This document shows, in pieces, positions 24,760 to 35,277 of a stretch of 44,299 nt of DNA. This DNA comes from Rhodospirillaceae bacterium (GTDB lineage Bacteria > Pseudomonadota > Alphaproteobacteria > Bin65). The position numbers and the translations under genes are program-made. Below the pieces are notes generated by a model. It was not told the DNA's origin, searched no databases, and saw only the letters and a list, made by a program, of their open reading frames with translations. Positions within the stretch are counted from its first letter, which is position 1. Every line of letters starts with the position of its first letter. The stretch covers positions 1 to 44,299 of the forward strand of contig JAPOST010000001.1 in assembly GCA_026709535.1 (NCBI GenBank), written 5' to 3'.

Positions 24760-25923
24760 TCAATACTCGTCCGGAACGGAAAGCGAGACGACGGCCTGAA
24801 CTGCGATTCCTTCTCCACGACCGGTGAAGCCAAGTTTTTCTGTCGTGGTTGCTTTCAGGCCAATTCTGCGTGTCGTCAATCCGGTGAGCGCTGCGAGGTT
24901 GCGGATCATTGCATCTCGATGTACCTGAAGGCGGGGACGTTCGCAGATGAGCGTCAGATCGAGATTGATCAGGCGGCCCTTGCGTTCTGCTACAAGATCC
25001 AACGCGCGCTGCAGGAAAACATCCGAGGCAACGCCGCGCCATTGCGGATCGGAATCCGGAAAGTGCTGGCCAATGTCTCCTGCGGCCAGCGCGCCCAGAA
25101 TGGCATCAGTCAGGGCGTGCAGCGCAACATCGGCGTCCGAATGCCCCTTCAACGCATGCGAGTGCGCAATGCGCTCGCCGCACAACGTGACATGATCGCC
25201 ATCCTCGAAGGCGTGGACATCAAATCCCGAACCGATCAGCGTCACCGTACTGGAGATGTCGCGTATCGCAAGCTGGTTGGCGCGCTGAAGGTCGTCTGCC
25301 GTCGTGATCTTGAAATTTTCTTCGGAACCCTCCGTCATGACGACAGGAAGGCCGGCCGCCTCGGCAACAGCGGCGTCGTCGGTCAATGCCTTCGTCCGCG
25401 CCGCCTGGTGTGCTCCCAGAATAAGACTGTAACGGAAGGCTTGGGGCGTTTGGGCACGCCAGAGACGTTCCCGCGGAACTGTTTCGAGCACTTGGAAAGC
25501 GGCGTCTGTCGCCTTGATCGTATCGACTATCGGAATACCGGCAACCGCTGCGCCATGCCGATTGGCGCCGTCAATGGCTGCATCAATGATGGCATGGGAC
25601 AAGAAGGGCCGCGCCGCATCATGGATGAGAACAATGTCTGGCGCGGCTTTCTCCATTGCCTTCAATCCGTTGAAGGATGATTCTTGACGCGTAGGACCAC
25701 CGCGAACCAAGTGACATCCGAAGCCGTCGGTTGCTTCTTCAGCATCTCGCTGATCATCCGAATGGATCACCACGGAGATGGTGTCGACCCGGGGATGACT
25801 AGCGAAGGTGCGCACCGTTCGGCGCAGCACCGGTTCGCCACCAACGCTGGCATACTGTTTCGGAATATCGCCCCCGGCCCGACGACCGCGACCTGCCGCG
25901 ACGATGACGGCAGCGCAGGACAT
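24760..25923 (-). CDS. ispDF: bifunctional MEP pathway enzyme IspDF
   Basis: The 387-residue fusion catalyses two steps of the non-mevalonate isoprenoid pathway. The N-terminal IspD domain (about 1-225, cytidylyltransferase) has AAVIVAAGRGRRAGGDIPKQ and HDAARPFLS. The C-terminal IspF domain (about 230-387, cyclodiphosphate synthase) has GSGFDVHAFEDGDHV and GHSDADVALHALTDAILGAL. HFPDSDPQWRG and LKATTTEKLGFTGRGEGIA also mark IspF. The fusion is typical of alphaproteobacteria. ATG 25923 puts the start right at the nucleotide-binding strand. In-frame ATGs at 25962 and 25974 are also possible, and none has a strong ribosome site. Confidence 0.93.
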   Translation of the reverse strand: MSCAAVIVAAGRGRRAGGDIPKQYASVGGEPVLRRTVRTFASHPRVDTISVVIHSDDQRDAEEATDGFGCHLVRGGPTRQESSFNGLKAMEKAAPDIVLIHDAARPFLSHAIIDAAIDGANRHGAAVAGIPIVDTIKATDAAFQVLETVPRERLWRAQTPQAFRYSLILGAHQAARTKALTDDAAVAEAAGLPVVMTEGSEENFKITTADDLQRANQLAIRDISSTVTLIGSGFDVHAFEDGDHVTLCGERIAHSHALKGHSDADVALHALTDAILGALAAGDIGQHFPDSDPQWRGVASDVFLQRALDLVAERKGRLINLDLTLICERPRLQVHRDAMIRNLAALTGLTTRRIGLKATTTEKLGFTGRGEGIAVQAVVSLSVPDEY

Positions 25924-26093
25924 GGTTGACCGGAGTGCATGCTCGGATAGGGTAGCGCGCATGACGTGGCTCATAACATCAAAACCGTCGGGTGGGCATC
26001 CCGCGCCTTCCGCCGCATGATGACACGCGTCCGTTGTCGACGCTGAAACAATGGCATATTTTTCGAGCTGGTGCACAAAAATTGGGCGATGCT

Positions 26094-26459
26094 GAAATTA
26101 TAGGCATCCTGATAGTCGAATTGACTCTGGAGATGCCGACCTTCCTGACGCCAATGTCCGGCATGGTCGCGCTGTCGTTTCGACGGATCGTCAGCCTGGT
26201 TGGCGGCGGGAGGGCGTTTACGGAAAGAATTCCTGATCAGTCGATATGCCGGAACCACGCCTGATATCCGAAACATACTTGAAAGTCTGCCCGACGACTG
26301 TGGAGTTGGTGGCGGCCGTTCCCGCTGTCATGGCGGATGGCGCGAGCCTTGATCGGGATATCGGTACTGCGGTCAACCGACGGGCCGGTCTGCAGATGGT
26401 CCTCGTGCGGAACGATCAAGATCTCGATGCTCAGGATCAATCGGCGCCGGGAAGAGTGA
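26094..26459 (+). pseudogene. dusB: decayed dusB (tRNA-dihydrouridine synthase) remnant
   Basis: No intact gene lies here, but two frames carry consecutive pieces of DusB. The first (about 26094-26263) reads LTPMSGMVALSFRRIVSLVG, matching the DusB opening APMSGVTDLPFRRLVRRFG, and ends in a stop. The second (about 26282-26459, another frame) reads VPAVMADGASLDRDIG, matching EPEVMAEAARLNEDRG. It then continues with RRAGLQMVLVRNDQDL, matching the later QAGSALMRDD region. The conserved IIDINFGCPxKKV between these two parts is deleted, and the C-terminal two thirds are gone. dusB-ntrB is a classic alphaproteobacterial gene pair, so position supports the call. Comparison is from family memory, not alignment software. 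Confidence 0.75.
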
Positions 26460-26460
26460 C

Positions 26461-27579
26461 ATGACGTTGCCCACCCGCACTCTCGAACCTCTAGCTCCGG
26501 TCGCCGAGAGCGGCAATGAGGCCGGCTGGAGCTATCTGAATGCTCTTTCGGACGCAATCCTGGTAGTTGATTCGCTCCATCGAATCGAGTTCGCGAACCT
26601 GGCGGCAGAACAATTGCTGCAGTCCAGCCGGGCGATGATCTGTCGGCGCGGGCTGGGTGACTACTTCCCGGACGACAGTCCAATCTTTTCCCTGGTCGGT
26701 CAGGCTCGGGTAACGGGAAGTACCATCGCCGAAAGCGATACGGTATTATCTTCGAATCGCGGTGAAATTCCGCATGTGGCGATTCATGCAAGTCCGGTCA
26801 ACGCTGGACGGGGCGATGTCGTCGTAAGTTTTCGCGAACAATCCATCGCTCATCTGATCGACCGGCAGCTAAGTCATCGAAGTGCTGCGCGATCAGTATC
26901 AGCCATGGCTGCACTCATGGCACATGAGGTGCGTAACCCATTGAGCGGTATCAAGGGGGCTGCCCAACTTCTGGAAACCGCGGTCGCCGCTGAGGACCGG
27001 TCTCTCATCAACCTGATTTGCGACGAAGCGGACCGCCTGAACGCCTTGGTCGATCGTTTCGAGATCTTTTCCGACCAACCCGTCATCCAGCGCGAACCTG
27101 TCAATATCCACGAAGTCCTGGGGCGCGTACGCCAAAGCGCCGAAAACGGTTTCGCCAAGGGCAGACGCATGGTCGAAATCTATGACCCTTCATTGCCGCC
27201 CGTCCCGAGCGACAAGGATCGGCTCATTCAGGTTTTCATGAACCTCGTCAAGAATGCAGCCGAGGCGACGCCCGCCGAAGACGGCGAGATCTGCCTGCGC
27301 ACCTCCTATCGCTCCGGAGTCCGGATTGCGGCGCCATCCAACGACAGTTTCATCCGCTTGCCGATTGTGGTCTCGGTGGAAGACAACGGTCCCGGAATTC
27401 CGACAGAGATGCGCCGACATCTTTTTGATCCGTTTGTCACGACGAAAGCCTCGGGGTCGGGGCTCGGTCTGGCCCTGGTCGCCAAGATTGTCGGAGAGCT
27501 GGGCGGCGTCGTCGAGTTTGAACAGGACCAGGACCGGACGGTATTTCGCGTAATGTTGCCCGCGCAGGAGGACGCCTGA
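26461..27579 (+). CDS. ntrB: nitrogen regulation sensor histidine kinase NtrB
   Basis: The 372-residue cytoplasmic kinase/phosphatase partners NtrC in nitrogen control. It has an N-terminal PAS domain (about 25-130, [20 protein letters not shown]). The H-box is [19 protein letters not shown] with phospho-accepting His155. The C-terminal ATPase domain has [13 protein letters not shown] (N-box), VEDNGPGIP (G1), DPFVTTK and GSGLGLALV (G2). The absence of membrane segments is typical of NtrB. ATG 26461 has GGGAAG ahead and directly follows the dusB relic. A gap of 4 bases leads to ntrC. Confidence 0.95.
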   Translation: MTLPTRTLEPLAPVAESGNEAGWSYLNALSDAILVVDSLHRIEFANLAAEQLLQSSRAMICRRGLGDYFPDDSPIFSLVGQARVTGSTIAESDTVLSSNRGEIPHVAIHASPVNAGRGDVVVSFREQSIAHLIDRQLSHRSAARSVSAMAALMAHEVRNPLSGIKGAAQLLETAVAAEDRSLINLICDEADRLNALVDRFEIFSDQPVIQREPVNIHEVLGRVRQSAENGFAKGRRMVEIYDPSLPPVPSDKDRLIQVFMNLVKNAAEATPAEDGEICLRTSYRSGVRIAAPSNDSFIRLPIVVSVEDNGPGIPTEMRRHLFDPFVTTKASGSGLGLALVAKIVGELGGVVEFEQDQDRTVFRVMLPAQEDA

Positions 27580-27583
27580 TACG

Positions 27584-29077
27584 ATGATCGACGCGACCAT
27601 CCTGGTGGCGGATGACGATCAGAGCATCCGCACGGTCGTGAGCCAGGCTCTGGCGCGGGCCGGATACGACGTCAAGGCAACGGACAATGCCGCGACATTG
27701 TGGTCATGGATCCAAGATGGCTACGGTGATCTGGCAATTACCGATGTGGTATTGCCCGATCAGAACGGTCTCGACCTCATTCCGCGCATTCGGAAACTGC
27801 GCCCGACGTTGCGGGTCATTGTCATGAGCGCGCAAAACACGCTGATGACGGCGGTGCGGGCAACAGAGCGTGGTGCGTTCGAATACCTGCCAAAACCTTT
27901 TGATATCAGGGAATTGGTCTCCGTTGTGGGGCGCGGATTGACGGAGTCTTCCGCATCCGCGACGGCCGAAGGTAACGCGAACAACGGGGATGAGAACCTG
28001 CCCCTGATTGGTCGTTCGGCGGCAATGCAGGAAATCTACCGAACGCTGGCACGGCTCATGGCGACGGATCTTTCGGTCGTCGTGACCGGCGAATCCGGAA
28101 CGGGTAAAGAGCTGATTGCCCGCGCCTTGCACGATTACGGCAAGCGCAAGAATCGACCCTTCGTCGCCATCAACATGGCGGCCATCCCGCGCGACCTTAT
28201 CGAGAGCGAGTTGTTCGGTCACGAACGCGGCGCATTCACCGGGGCCGACTCGCGGTCTCCCGGCCGCTTCGAACAGGCCGAAGGCGGGACCTTGTTCTTG
28301 GACGAAATCGGCGACATGCCGATTGAGGCGCAGACCAGACTTCTGCGGGTGCTGCAACAGGGTGAGTATTTGCCCGTAGGGGGCAGGGCTCCGGTGAAGG
28401 CAAACGTCCGCATTGTGGCAGCGACCCATCGCGACCTGCGGGCGCTGATTCGTCAAGGACTGTTCCGGGAAGATCTGTTTTACCGGCTGAATGTCGTGCC
28501 AATCCGGGTGCCGCCGCTGCGAGAACGAACCGAGGATATTCCCGATCTCGTTGTACATTTGCTGGCAAAGGCGGAGAGGGAAGGCCTTCCCCGCAAGTCG
28601 ATCGAAGAGGCGGCGGTTGCCAGACTGGTAGCCGCGCGCTGGCCGGGTAACGTCCGCGAGCTCGAAAACCTCATTCGCCGGCTGGCCGCCCTCTACTCCG
28701 AAGAGACCATTACGGTAGGGATCGTGGAGGCCGAACTTTCCGAACGGTATGAAGATTCGATGGGCCAGTTCGGCGAGTCAGCCGTTGCTGACGAGAGCAT
28801 CGGCGGCTCCGTTGAACGGCATCTGCGTGCTTATTTTGATGCCCATATCGAGAAATTGCCGCCGCCAGGCCTGTATGCGCGCGTGCTTCGGGAAATCGAG
28901 AAGCCGCTGATCGAGCTTTCCCTGACAGCGACCAACGGCAACCAGCTGCGGGCAGCAAAGATGCTGGGCCTGAACCGAAACACCCTCCGCAAAAAGATCA
29001 CGGAACTTGATGTTGGCGTATCCAGGGCTCGCCGGTCGGCGCGTCGGCGCGAGATCCGGAACACCGAGGACGAATGA
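27584..29077 (+). CDS. ntrC: nitrogen regulation response regulator NtrC
   Basis: The 497-residue sigma-54 activator has a receiver domain (1-120) with phospho-accepting Asp54 ([12 protein letters not shown]) and a conserved Lys in YLPKPFD. The AAA+ domain (about 145-380) has Walker A GESGTGKE, the sigma-54 contact GAFTGA at 216-221 and Walker [14 protein letters not shown]. The arginine finger region is [16 protein letters not shown]-terminal Fis-type DNA-binding helix-turn-helix follows ([18 protein letters not shown]). It should activate nitrogen-assimilation genes with RpoN. It overlaps ntrY by ATGA. Confidence 0.96.
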   Translation: MIDATILVADDDQSIRTVVSQALARAGYDVKATDNAATLWSWIQDGYGDLAITDVVLPDQNGLDLIPRIRKLRPTLRVIVMSAQNTLMTAVRATERGAFEYLPKPFDIRELVSVVGRGLTESSASATAEGNANNGDENLPLIGRSAAMQEIYRTLARLMATDLSVVVTGESGTGKELIARALHDYGKRKNRPFVAINMAAIPRDLIESELFGHERGAFTGADSRSPGRFEQAEGGTLFLDEIGDMPIEAQTRLLRVLQQGEYLPVGGRAPVKANVRIVAATHRDLRALIRQGLFREDLFYRLNVVPIRVPPLRERTEDIPDLVVHLLAKAEREGLPRKSIEEAAVARLVAARWPGNVRELENLIRRLAALYSEETITVGIVEAELSERYEDSMGQFGESAVADESIGGSVERHLRAYFDAHIEKLPPPGLYARVLREIEKPLIELSLTATNGNQLRAAKMLGLNRNTLRKKITELDVGVSRARRSARRREIRNTEDE

Positions 29078-31338
29078 TGGATGCGGCAGCGCCCCGTCCG
29101 GCACAGGATCAGCGCTGGTTGCTGCGTATGGCAGCCCTTGTCAACCATGCGGCGTTGTCCCGGCGGCTGGCTATCGGCTTGGCAATTGCCGCTCTCATGT
29201 TCGGTATCCTTACGTATATCATCCTTACCGAATCCCCCTTGGGCGCGAATCCGGGCACAAATCTGACTCTGGTCATCGTCAATCTCGTGATCATACTGCC
29301 GCTTGCGGGATTGATCGCGTTCCGGGTCGTGCGTCTGTGGGCAGCCCGTCGTCAGGGCAAGGCCGGCTCGCAACTTCACGCCAGGTTGGTGCTGTTGTTC
29401 AGCATCATCGCAGTCACGCCGGCGATAATTGTCGCGGTTTTCTCTGCGGTTATGTTTGAATTTGGTATCCAGTCCTGGTTCAACGTCCGTGTAAGCACCG
29501 CCCTGCGCGAATCATTGAATATCACCGAAAAATATATTGATGAACATATTATCGCCATCCGTGAAGATCTGCGGAACCTGGGCTCAGACGTCAACAACTA
29601 CGCGCTGGAACTGATGAATACGCCGCGTCGGTTGCCGGAGTTCGTGAGTCGGCGGGCTCAGGAACGGGGTATCATGGGCGCTTCGGTGTTCGATGATCGC
29701 GGCAGAATCCTGATGTCGGATGCAGGCAACTTCTCTCCCAGCAATGAGAAGCCGGAAAACCTCCGCGCCGCAATGTCCCGCATTCAGAAGGACGGAGATA
29801 TCGTCGTGATCGCTCGTCGCGGCGAGCACAACATCCGGGCGCTGATGCGTCTGAAGATATTCTTCGATTCGAATGTCTATCTGTACATCAGCAGACCCAT
29901 TGAGCCGACCTTGCGGCCTCACATGGTCCGCATGCAGGATGCCGTGGATGAATATCTCAAACTGGAAGGACAGCGATCCAGCTTCCAGATCGGGTTTTTT
30001 CTTCTGTATGCGGTGGTCTCCCTGCTTTTGCTGCTGGCTGCGGTGTGGCTGGGGCTGTACTTCGCCAATCAGCTCGTGAGGCCGATTTCGGAGCTGATTT
30101 CAGCTTCGGAACGAGTTGCCCAAGGCGATCTGAGTGTCCGCCTGCGCAGAAACCGTCACGATGAAATTTCTAATCTATCATTGTATTTCAATAGGATGAC
30201 AAGAGATCTTCAGAAAAATCATGAGAAACTTGTTGAAGCCAACCGCCAGGTCGAGGCGCGCCGCGCGTTCACTGAAAAAGTGTTGGAAGGGGTCACTGCC
30301 GGCGTGATCGGTCTGGATGCCGATCAGCAAATCAATCTGCCGAATCGGTCGGCATCAGAACTCTTGCAGACCGATATGGAGACGCAGCTTGGAAAACCGG
30401 TGGCGGAAGTCATCCCCGAATTCGCCGATATGATCGAAAACATCAAGCGGTACCCTGCGCGGCACCACAGATCAGAAGTCGTGATCAGTCGTGAGGGGAG
30501 GACCCGGACTCTCATCGTCCAATTGGCGGCAGAGCAGATAGGTTCCGAGATTGTCGGATACGTATTTACCTTCGACGATATCACTGATCTCCAGCGGGCC
30601 CAGCGTACTGCGGCCTGGGCCGATGTCGCTCGTCGAATCGCCCATGAGATCAAGAACCCTCTAACGCCAATTCAGCTGTCGGCGGAACGACTTCGTCGAA
30701 AATATCTCAAGCAGATCACCGTAGAGCCGGAAGTTTTCGAGACTTGCACGGCCACGATCATCCGACAAGTCGACGATATTGGTCGTCTGGTCAGCGAGTT
30801 TTCGAGCTTTGCGCGTATGCCAGCCCCACGCATGAAAGAAAACGACCTCAGGGAGTTGTGCCGTCAAAACATGTTCCTGCAGAAATCCGCTCATCCGGCC
30901 ATCACTTACGAGTTTGATGGCGGTGCAGCGCCCCTGAACGTTCGATGCGACGAACATCAGGTTGGACAGGCGCTGACGAACCTGTTGCAAAACGCGGCCA
31001 ACGCGATTGAAGAGGAATCGTGGGATACGGGCGCAGGGACTGTTTCATTGGCCATCCGGGAGACTGACCACAAGATCGTGGTGTCAGTAACCGATACTGG
31101 TTCCGGTCTTCCCAAGGATATGATGCACCGCTTGACCGAGCCCTATATGACCACGCGAGCCAAGGGGACTGGACTGGGCCTCGCCATCGTGCGCAAGATC
31201 ATGGAGGATCACCAAGGCGAGCTTCGACTGCAAAACAACGCAGGCGGCGATGAACCCAGAGGCGCAACAGTTAGCATGGTGTTTCCGGCCTCCATTCGTG
31301 TCAACGAGCACGAGCAAGCCGCCGTTTCCGGCGCTTGA
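29074..31338 (+). CDS. ntrY: membrane sensor histidine kinase NtrY
   Basis: The 754-residue kinase is the sensor of the NtrYX system. Its N-terminal membrane part has helices near residues 30-50, 62-85 and 100-130. An extracytoplasmic region and a further helix pair near 305-335 follow. It continues with a HAMP domain ([20 protein letters not shown]), a PAS domain (about 395-500) and a kinase core with His524 in [20 protein letters not shown]. The ATP-binding boxes are [22 protein letters not shown] and [13 protein letters not shown]. NtrYX affects nitrogen use, respiration and envelope functions in alphaproteobacteria (established knowledge). It overlaps ntrC and is followed after 30 bases by ntrX. 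Confidence 0.95.
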   Translation: MMDAAAPRPAQDQRWLLRMAALVNHAALSRRLAIGLAIAALMFGILTYIILTESPLGANPGTNLTLVIVNLVIILPLAGLIAFRVVRLWAARRQGKAGSQLHARLVLLFSIIAVTPAIIVAVFSAVMFEFGIQSWFNVRVSTALRESLNITEKYIDEHIIAIREDLRNLGSDVNNYALELMNTPRRLPEFVSRRAQERGIMGASVFDDRGRILMSDAGNFSPSNEKPENLRAAMSRIQKDGDIVVIARRGEHNIRALMRLKIFFDSNVYLYISRPIEPTLRPHMVRMQDAVDEYLKLEGQRSSFQIGFFLLYAVVSLLLLLAAVWLGLYFANQLVRPISELISASERVAQGDLSVRLRRNRHDEISNLSLYFNRMTRDLQKNHEKLVEANRQVEARRAFTEKVLEGVTAGVIGLDADQQINLPNRSASELLQTDMETQLGKPVAEVIPEFADMIENIKRYPARHHRSEVVISREGRTRTLIVQLAAEQIGSEIVGYVFTFDDITDLQRAQRTAAWADVARRIAHEIKNPLTPIQLSAERLRRKYLKQITVEPEVFETCTATIIRQVDDIGRLVSEFSSFARMPAPRMKENDLRELCRQNMFLQKSAHPAITYEFDGGAAPLNVRCDEHQVGQALTNLLQNAANAIEEESWDTGAGTVSLAIRETDHKIVVSVTDTGSGLPKDMMHRLTEPYMTTRAKGTGLGLAIVRKIMEDHQGELRLQNNAGGDEPRGATVSMVFPASIRVNEHEQAAVSGA

Positions 31339-31368
31339 ATCTCCGGATTTCCTTGAACTGACTAGTTG

Positions 31369-32772
31369 ATGGCGGCCGAAATACTGATAGTCGACGACGA
31401 GGCCGATATCCGCAGCCTGATCTCCGGTGTTCTCATGGACGAAGGCTACCAGACCCGCACGGCCGGCGGCGCCGACGAGGCACTGAACGCGATCCGCGCG
31501 CGAAGACCATCCCTGATACTGCTGGACATCTGGTTGGAAGGCAGCCGTATGGATGGAATGGAAATTCTGGAAACCGTCAAGGAGGATCATTCAAACCTGC
31601 CGGTGATCATGATCACTGGCCACGGTACGGTCGAAATGGCTGTCAGTGCTGTCAAGATGGGCGCGTATGATTTCATCGAGAAGCCGTTCAAGAGCGACCG
31701 ACTGTTGCTGCTGATCGAGCGCGCCATCGAAACCGAACGGTTGAAGCGTGAAAATGAAGATCTCTTGCAGCGCGCGGGTGGCGAACTCGAGCTTGTCGGC
31801 TCTTCCAGGATAACCACCCAAATAAGCCAAGCCATCGAGAAAGTTGCGCGGACCAGCAGCCGTGTGCTGGTCACCGGCGCTGCCGGCGTCGGCAAGGAAG
31901 TCGTCGCTCGTGTGATCCACGAACGCAGCGCGCGGGGTGACGGACCATTCGTGGTGGTAAACTGTGCGACGATGCATCCAGATCGAATGGAACAGGAACT
32001 CTTCGGTGAGGAAGGAGCAAAAGGCACCAAGATCGGCATTCTGGAGCAGTGCCATGGCGGCACTCTACTGCTCGACGAAGTGGCTGACATGCCATTGGAA
32101 ACCCAAGGGAAATTTGTTCAGGTTCTGCAAGGTCAAGGATTTCAGCGGATCGGCGGTGCCGCCACGGTCGAAGTCGATATTCGGATCATCGCTTCAACCA
32201 GTCGTCAGCTGGAGAGCGAAATTGCCGAGCGCCGTTTTCGGGAAGATCTCTATTATCGGCTGAAAGTAGTACCGATTTGGGTACCACCGTTGCGTGAACG
32301 GCGGCCGGACATTCCTGACCTCGCGCGCCATTTCATGGAGACAGCAGCCGCGCGGGCAGGCCTGCCGTCGCGTCAGCTATCGGATGATGCGATGGCGGCG
32401 CTACAAGCCTATGACTGGCCAGGCAATGTGCGCGAACTGGGGAACGTGATCGAACGGCTACTGATCATGGCTCCCGCCAGCCCGAATGAAGCGTTGACGG
32501 CCAAGATGCTGCCGCCGGAGATATTGGGCCAAGAGACCATGCTGCCGTATTTTGAGAAGGGGAGCGAAATCATGGCACTGTCGTTACCTGAAGCGCGCAA
32601 GATGTTTGAACGGGAGTATCTGACTGCCCAGATCAATCGATTCGGCGGTAACGTGTCCCGAACAGCCGAGTTCGTCGGCATGGAACGATCGGCGCTGCAT
32701 CGCAAGCTGAAGCAGCTGGGGTTGACCGGCGCGAACAAGACGGCTGAAGAGAATACCGATGCAGCGGGATAG
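31369..32772 (+). CDS. ntrX: response regulator NtrX
   Basis: The 467-residue partner of NtrY has a receiver domain with Asp53 (LILLDIWLEGS), an AAA+ domain and a C-terminal Fis-type helix-turn-helix (GNVSRTAEFVGMERSALHRK). The AAA+ domain has Walker A GAAGVGKE and Walker B GGTLLLDEVADMP. The sigma-54-contacting GAFTGA loop is absent: after ELFGEE the sequence runs GAKGTKIGILEQCHGG. Loss of this loop is typical of alphaproteobacterial NtrX and means it is unlikely to activate sigma-54 promoters directly. ATG 31369 is preferred to the TTG three bases earlier. Confidence 0.95.
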   Translation: MAAEILIVDDEADIRSLISGVLMDEGYQTRTAGGADEALNAIRARRPSLILLDIWLEGSRMDGMEILETVKEDHSNLPVIMITGHGTVEMAVSAVKMGAYDFIEKPFKSDRLLLLIERAIETERLKRENEDLLQRAGGELELVGSSRITTQISQAIEKVARTSSRVLVTGAAGVGKEVVARVIHERSARGDGPFVVVNCATMHPDRMEQELFGEEGAKGTKIGILEQCHGGTLLLDEVADMPLETQGKFVQVLQGQGFQRIGGAATVEVDIRIIASTSRQLESEIAERRFREDLYYRLKVVPIWVPPLRERRPDIPDLARHFMETAAARAGLPSRQLSDDAMAALQAYDWPGNVRELGNVIERLLIMAPASPNEALTAKMLPPEILGQETMLPYFEKGSEIMALSLPEARKMFEREYLTAQINRFGGNVSRTAEFVGMERSALHRKLKQLGLTGANKTAEENTDAAG

Positions 32773-32808
32773 GGGTTGGCCGACAGCGTTTCGAGGCCAG
32801 GGGATTTC

Positions 32809-34185
32809 ATGCAAGTAATCGTCTGCGGCGCCGGGCAAGTTGGCCTGAATATTGCGCGTCATCTGGCGACGGAGAACAACGAAGTCACCGTTGTCGACCG
32901 CTCCGAGGCGCTGGTCCGCAAGATCAGCGATGCACTGGACGTTCGAGGGATTGTCGGCCATGCGTCGCATCCTGACGTGCTGGAGCGCGCCGGCGCGCGT
33001 GATTGCGAAATGATCATCGCGGTCACCCAAGTCGATGAAGTTAACATGGTCGCTTGCCAGGTGGCGCATTCCCTGTTCAGGGTGCCGATCAAGATCGCCC
33101 GGGTGCGCGCGCAATCCTACCTGCAGCGGGACTGGGCAGGCATGTTCAGTGCCGACCACATGCCAATCGACTTCCGAATCTCGCCTGAAATCGAAGTGGC
33201 GCGTGCCGTTCGCAGACGGATGCATGTGCCGGGCGCGTTTGATGTAATTTCGCTGGGGCAGGGGCAGGTTCAGGTAATCGGAACACGCCTTGGCAATAAC
33301 TGCCCGATCCTTGATACCCCGTTGCGCCAGCTTTCTGCGCTGTTCCCGGATCTGGCGACGGTCATTGTCAGTATCATTCGCGACGGCAAAACCATCGTGC
33401 CCAAGCCGGATGATCAGCTATTGGTCGGGGACGAGATATATTTCGTGGCAGATGTCGATCACGTTTCGCGAGCGATGGCCGCTTTTGGACACGAGGAACC
33501 GGAGGCGCACAGGGTTATCATTGTCGGAGGCGGCAATATCGGCCTATTCCTTGCTCAGGAGATCGAGGAGCAGGATGAAGACGTTACCGTCAAGCTGATC
33601 GAAATAGACGAAAACAGGGCAAAAGTCGTCGCCACTTCACTGGCGCATACCATGGTCGTGCACGGGGATGTGCTTGAAAGCGAAATCCTTGACGAACTGA
33701 ACCTCGCTCATACGGACATGATGATCACTGTTACCAACGACGACGAGGTCAATGTTCTGGCAGCACTTATGGCCAAGCGCTTGGGCTGCGAGCGGACAGT
33801 CGCTCTGGTAAACACCATCCATTATCAGCCGCTGGTGACCTCCTTGGGAGTGGACGTGGCGGTTTCACCCAGGGCTATTACGGTCTCGACCATCCTTCAG
33901 CATCTTAGGCGCGGACGGATTCGGGCGGTTCATTCGCTGCGCGACGGGGTTGGAGAAATCATCGAAGCGAAGGCGATGGACACATCCAGCATCGTCGGCA
34001 AGCCGCTGAGTTTGATGAAACTGGATAAGGGTATCATGATCGGGGCGATCATCCGCGATGAGACAGTACACATGCCGCGTGGCGATACGGTAATCGAAGC
34101 CGGCGACCGAGTCATACTGTATGCCCTGCCGAGCGTTGTCCGCAAGGTGGACAAACTGTTTTCTGTGAGTCTTGAGTTTTTCTAG
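32809..34185 (+). CDS. trkA: Trk system potassium uptake protein TrkA
   Basis: The 458-residue cytoplasmic NAD(H)-binding regulator gates the TrkH/TrkG potassium channel. It has two tandem RCK units, each with an N (Rossmann) and a C part. The first opens MQVIVCGAGQVGLNIARHLA. The second opens HRVIIVGGGNIGLFLAQEIE near residue 235. Each is followed by an RCK_C domain, the last containing DKGIMIGAIIRDETVHMPRG. ATG 32809 matches the family start, with GGGG ahead. The frame is open 33 bases further upstream without support. The ntrX-trkA-hfq-hflX order is conserved in alphaproteobacteria. No trkH lies in the window. Confidence 0.95.
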   Translation: MQVIVCGAGQVGLNIARHLATENNEVTVVDRSEALVRKISDALDVRGIVGHASHPDVLERAGARDCEMIIAVTQVDEVNMVACQVAHSLFRVPIKIARVRAQSYLQRDWAGMFSADHMPIDFRISPEIEVARAVRRRMHVPGAFDVISLGQGQVQVIGTRLGNNCPILDTPLRQLSALFPDLATVIVSIIRDGKTIVPKPDDQLLVGDEIYFVADVDHVSRAMAAFGHEEPEAHRVIIVGGGNIGLFLAQEIEEQDEDVTVKLIEIDENRAKVVATSLAHTMVVHGDVLESEILDELNLAHTDMMITVTNDDEVNVLAALMAKRLGCERTVALVNTIHYQPLVTSLGVDVAVSPRAITVSTILQHLRRGRIRAVHSLRDGVGEIIEAKAMDTSSIVGKPLSLMKLDKGIMIGAIIRDETVHMPRGDTVIEAGDRVILYALPSVVRKVDKLFSVSLEFF

Positions 34186-34254
34186 ACGTGATGGTGTCGG
34201 CGCTCTTCCGGTCGGTCGGCTTGAGACGACAACCTCCAAGATGACGGGGAGAGT

Positions 34255-34923
34255 ATGAATGACTTGACCGCCCCTAAGGCGATCCTGTTCGATTGGGACA
34301 ACACTCTTGTCGATAATTGGGCGTCGATCGCTGGTGCCCTGAATGCCACCCTGGCTAAATTTGATCGGCCCAAGTTTACGGAAAGGGAGGTGCGAGGAAT
34401 GGTGCGCCATTCGATGCGGAACAGTTTTCCTCGCATGTTCGGCGACCGTTGGGGCGAGGCGCGGGATATCTTTTATGCGAACTTTCGCGCCGATCATCTG
34501 GCGATGCTGAAGCCCTTGTCAGGGGTGTCTGACCTGTTGAAGAAACTGGCCGGAATGGAGGTAATTCTGGGCGTGGTAAGCAACAAGGGTGGAGAATACC
34601 TCCGCCGGGAAATCAGTCATCTCGATTGGGCAGATTATTTCCACCGCGCAGTTGGCGCTGGCGATGCTGTCACTGACAAGCCGGAGGTCGGGCCTGTCGA
34701 CTTGGTCCTTAAGGACTCGGGAATCGAACGTTCCAAGGCCGTGTGGTTTATCGGCGATGCCGCAGTGGACTTGGAATGTGGTATCCGAGCAGGGTGCACG
34801 CCCATACTTCGAATCTCGAGCGATGAGCCGGCCGAGGCTCACAAGGACTGGCCGCCTGCCGCCGTGGTCAATTCGTCAGAGGACATCTTGAGACTTGTCG
34901 TTGAGTCTCGGCAAACCATATGA
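34255..34923 (+). CDS. HAD family hydrolase (phosphoglycolate phosphatase-like)
   Basis: The 222-residue HAD-superfamily phosphatase has motif I DWDNTLVDNW with nucleophile Asp13 and acid/base Asp15. Motif II is LGVVSNKGGEYLRRE near residue 103, and motif III Lys is in DKPEVGPVDLVL. Motif IV is WFIGDAAVDLECGI near 164. A helical cap follows motif I (about 20-90), as in phosphoglycolate phosphatases. The substrate is not determined. The ATG is preceded by GGGGAGAG. It lies between trkA and hfq, where other alphaproteobacteria often have different genes or none. Confidence 0.88.
   Translation: MNDLTAPKAILFDWDNTLVDNWASIAGALNATLAKFDRPKFTEREVRGMVRHSMRNSFPRMFGDRWGEARDIFYANFRADHLAMLKPLSGVSDLLKKLAGMEVILGVVSNKGGEYLRREISHLDWADYFHRAVGAGDAVTDKPEVGPVDLVLKDSGIERSKAVWFIGDAAVDLECGIRAGCTPILRISSDEPAEAHKDWPPAAVVNSSEDILRLVVESRQTI
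34895..34922 (+). promoter_or_regulatory. candidate hfq promoter
   Basis: TTGTCG (34895-34900) and CATATG (34917-34922) are 16 bases apart, about 70 bases before the hfq start and overlapping the end of the HAD gene. A dedicated hfq promoter at such a site is common. Prediction only. Confidence 0.25.
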
Positions 34924-34992
34924 CGCTGCGGGATAGAAACAAACGCAAGTGTATCAACCCCAGGTGCAGCTAGAAAACAAAAGGAAAAAAGC

Positions 34993-35247
34993 ATGTCCTC
35001 AGAAAAACAAAACCTGCAGGACGTATTCCTTAACAATATCCGCAAGAACAAGACACCGGTTACGGTCTTCCTGGTTAATGGCGTCAAGCTTCAGGGTATT
35101 GTGACCTGGTTTGATAATTTCTGTGTCCTGCTGCGCCGCGATCACCATTCTCAACTGGTTTACAAACACGCGATTTCGACGATTATGCCTGCGCAACCGG
35201 TGCAGTTGTTTGATCCGGAAGCGGCAGGAAGCGCCGAAAACGCCTGA
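34993..35247 (+). CDS. hfq: RNA-binding chaperone Hfq
   Basis: The 84-residue Sm-like protein forms hexamers and helps small RNAs pair with mRNAs. The Sm1 motif covers [20 protein letters not shown] to [19 protein letters not shown], and the Sm2 motif includes [10 protein letters not shown] with the KH pair. The short C-terminal tail (ending GSAENA) is typical of alphaproteobacteria. AAGGA lies about 8 bases before the ATG. Its TGA stop is in the same frame as the open frame of hflX, which begins directly after it. Confidence 0.98.
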   Translation: MSSEKQNLQDVFLNNIRKNKTPVTVFLVNGVKLQGIVTWFDNFCVLLRRDHHSQLVYKHAISTIMPAQPVQLFDPEAAGSAENA

Positions 35248-35277
35248 ACCCGGGCCGGCGAGATTCCTACCGATACC

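Noticed and set aside
31369-32772. Missing GAFTGA loop in NtrX as a novelty
   Set aside because: This loss is typical of alphaproteobacterial NtrX, so it is described in the feature only.
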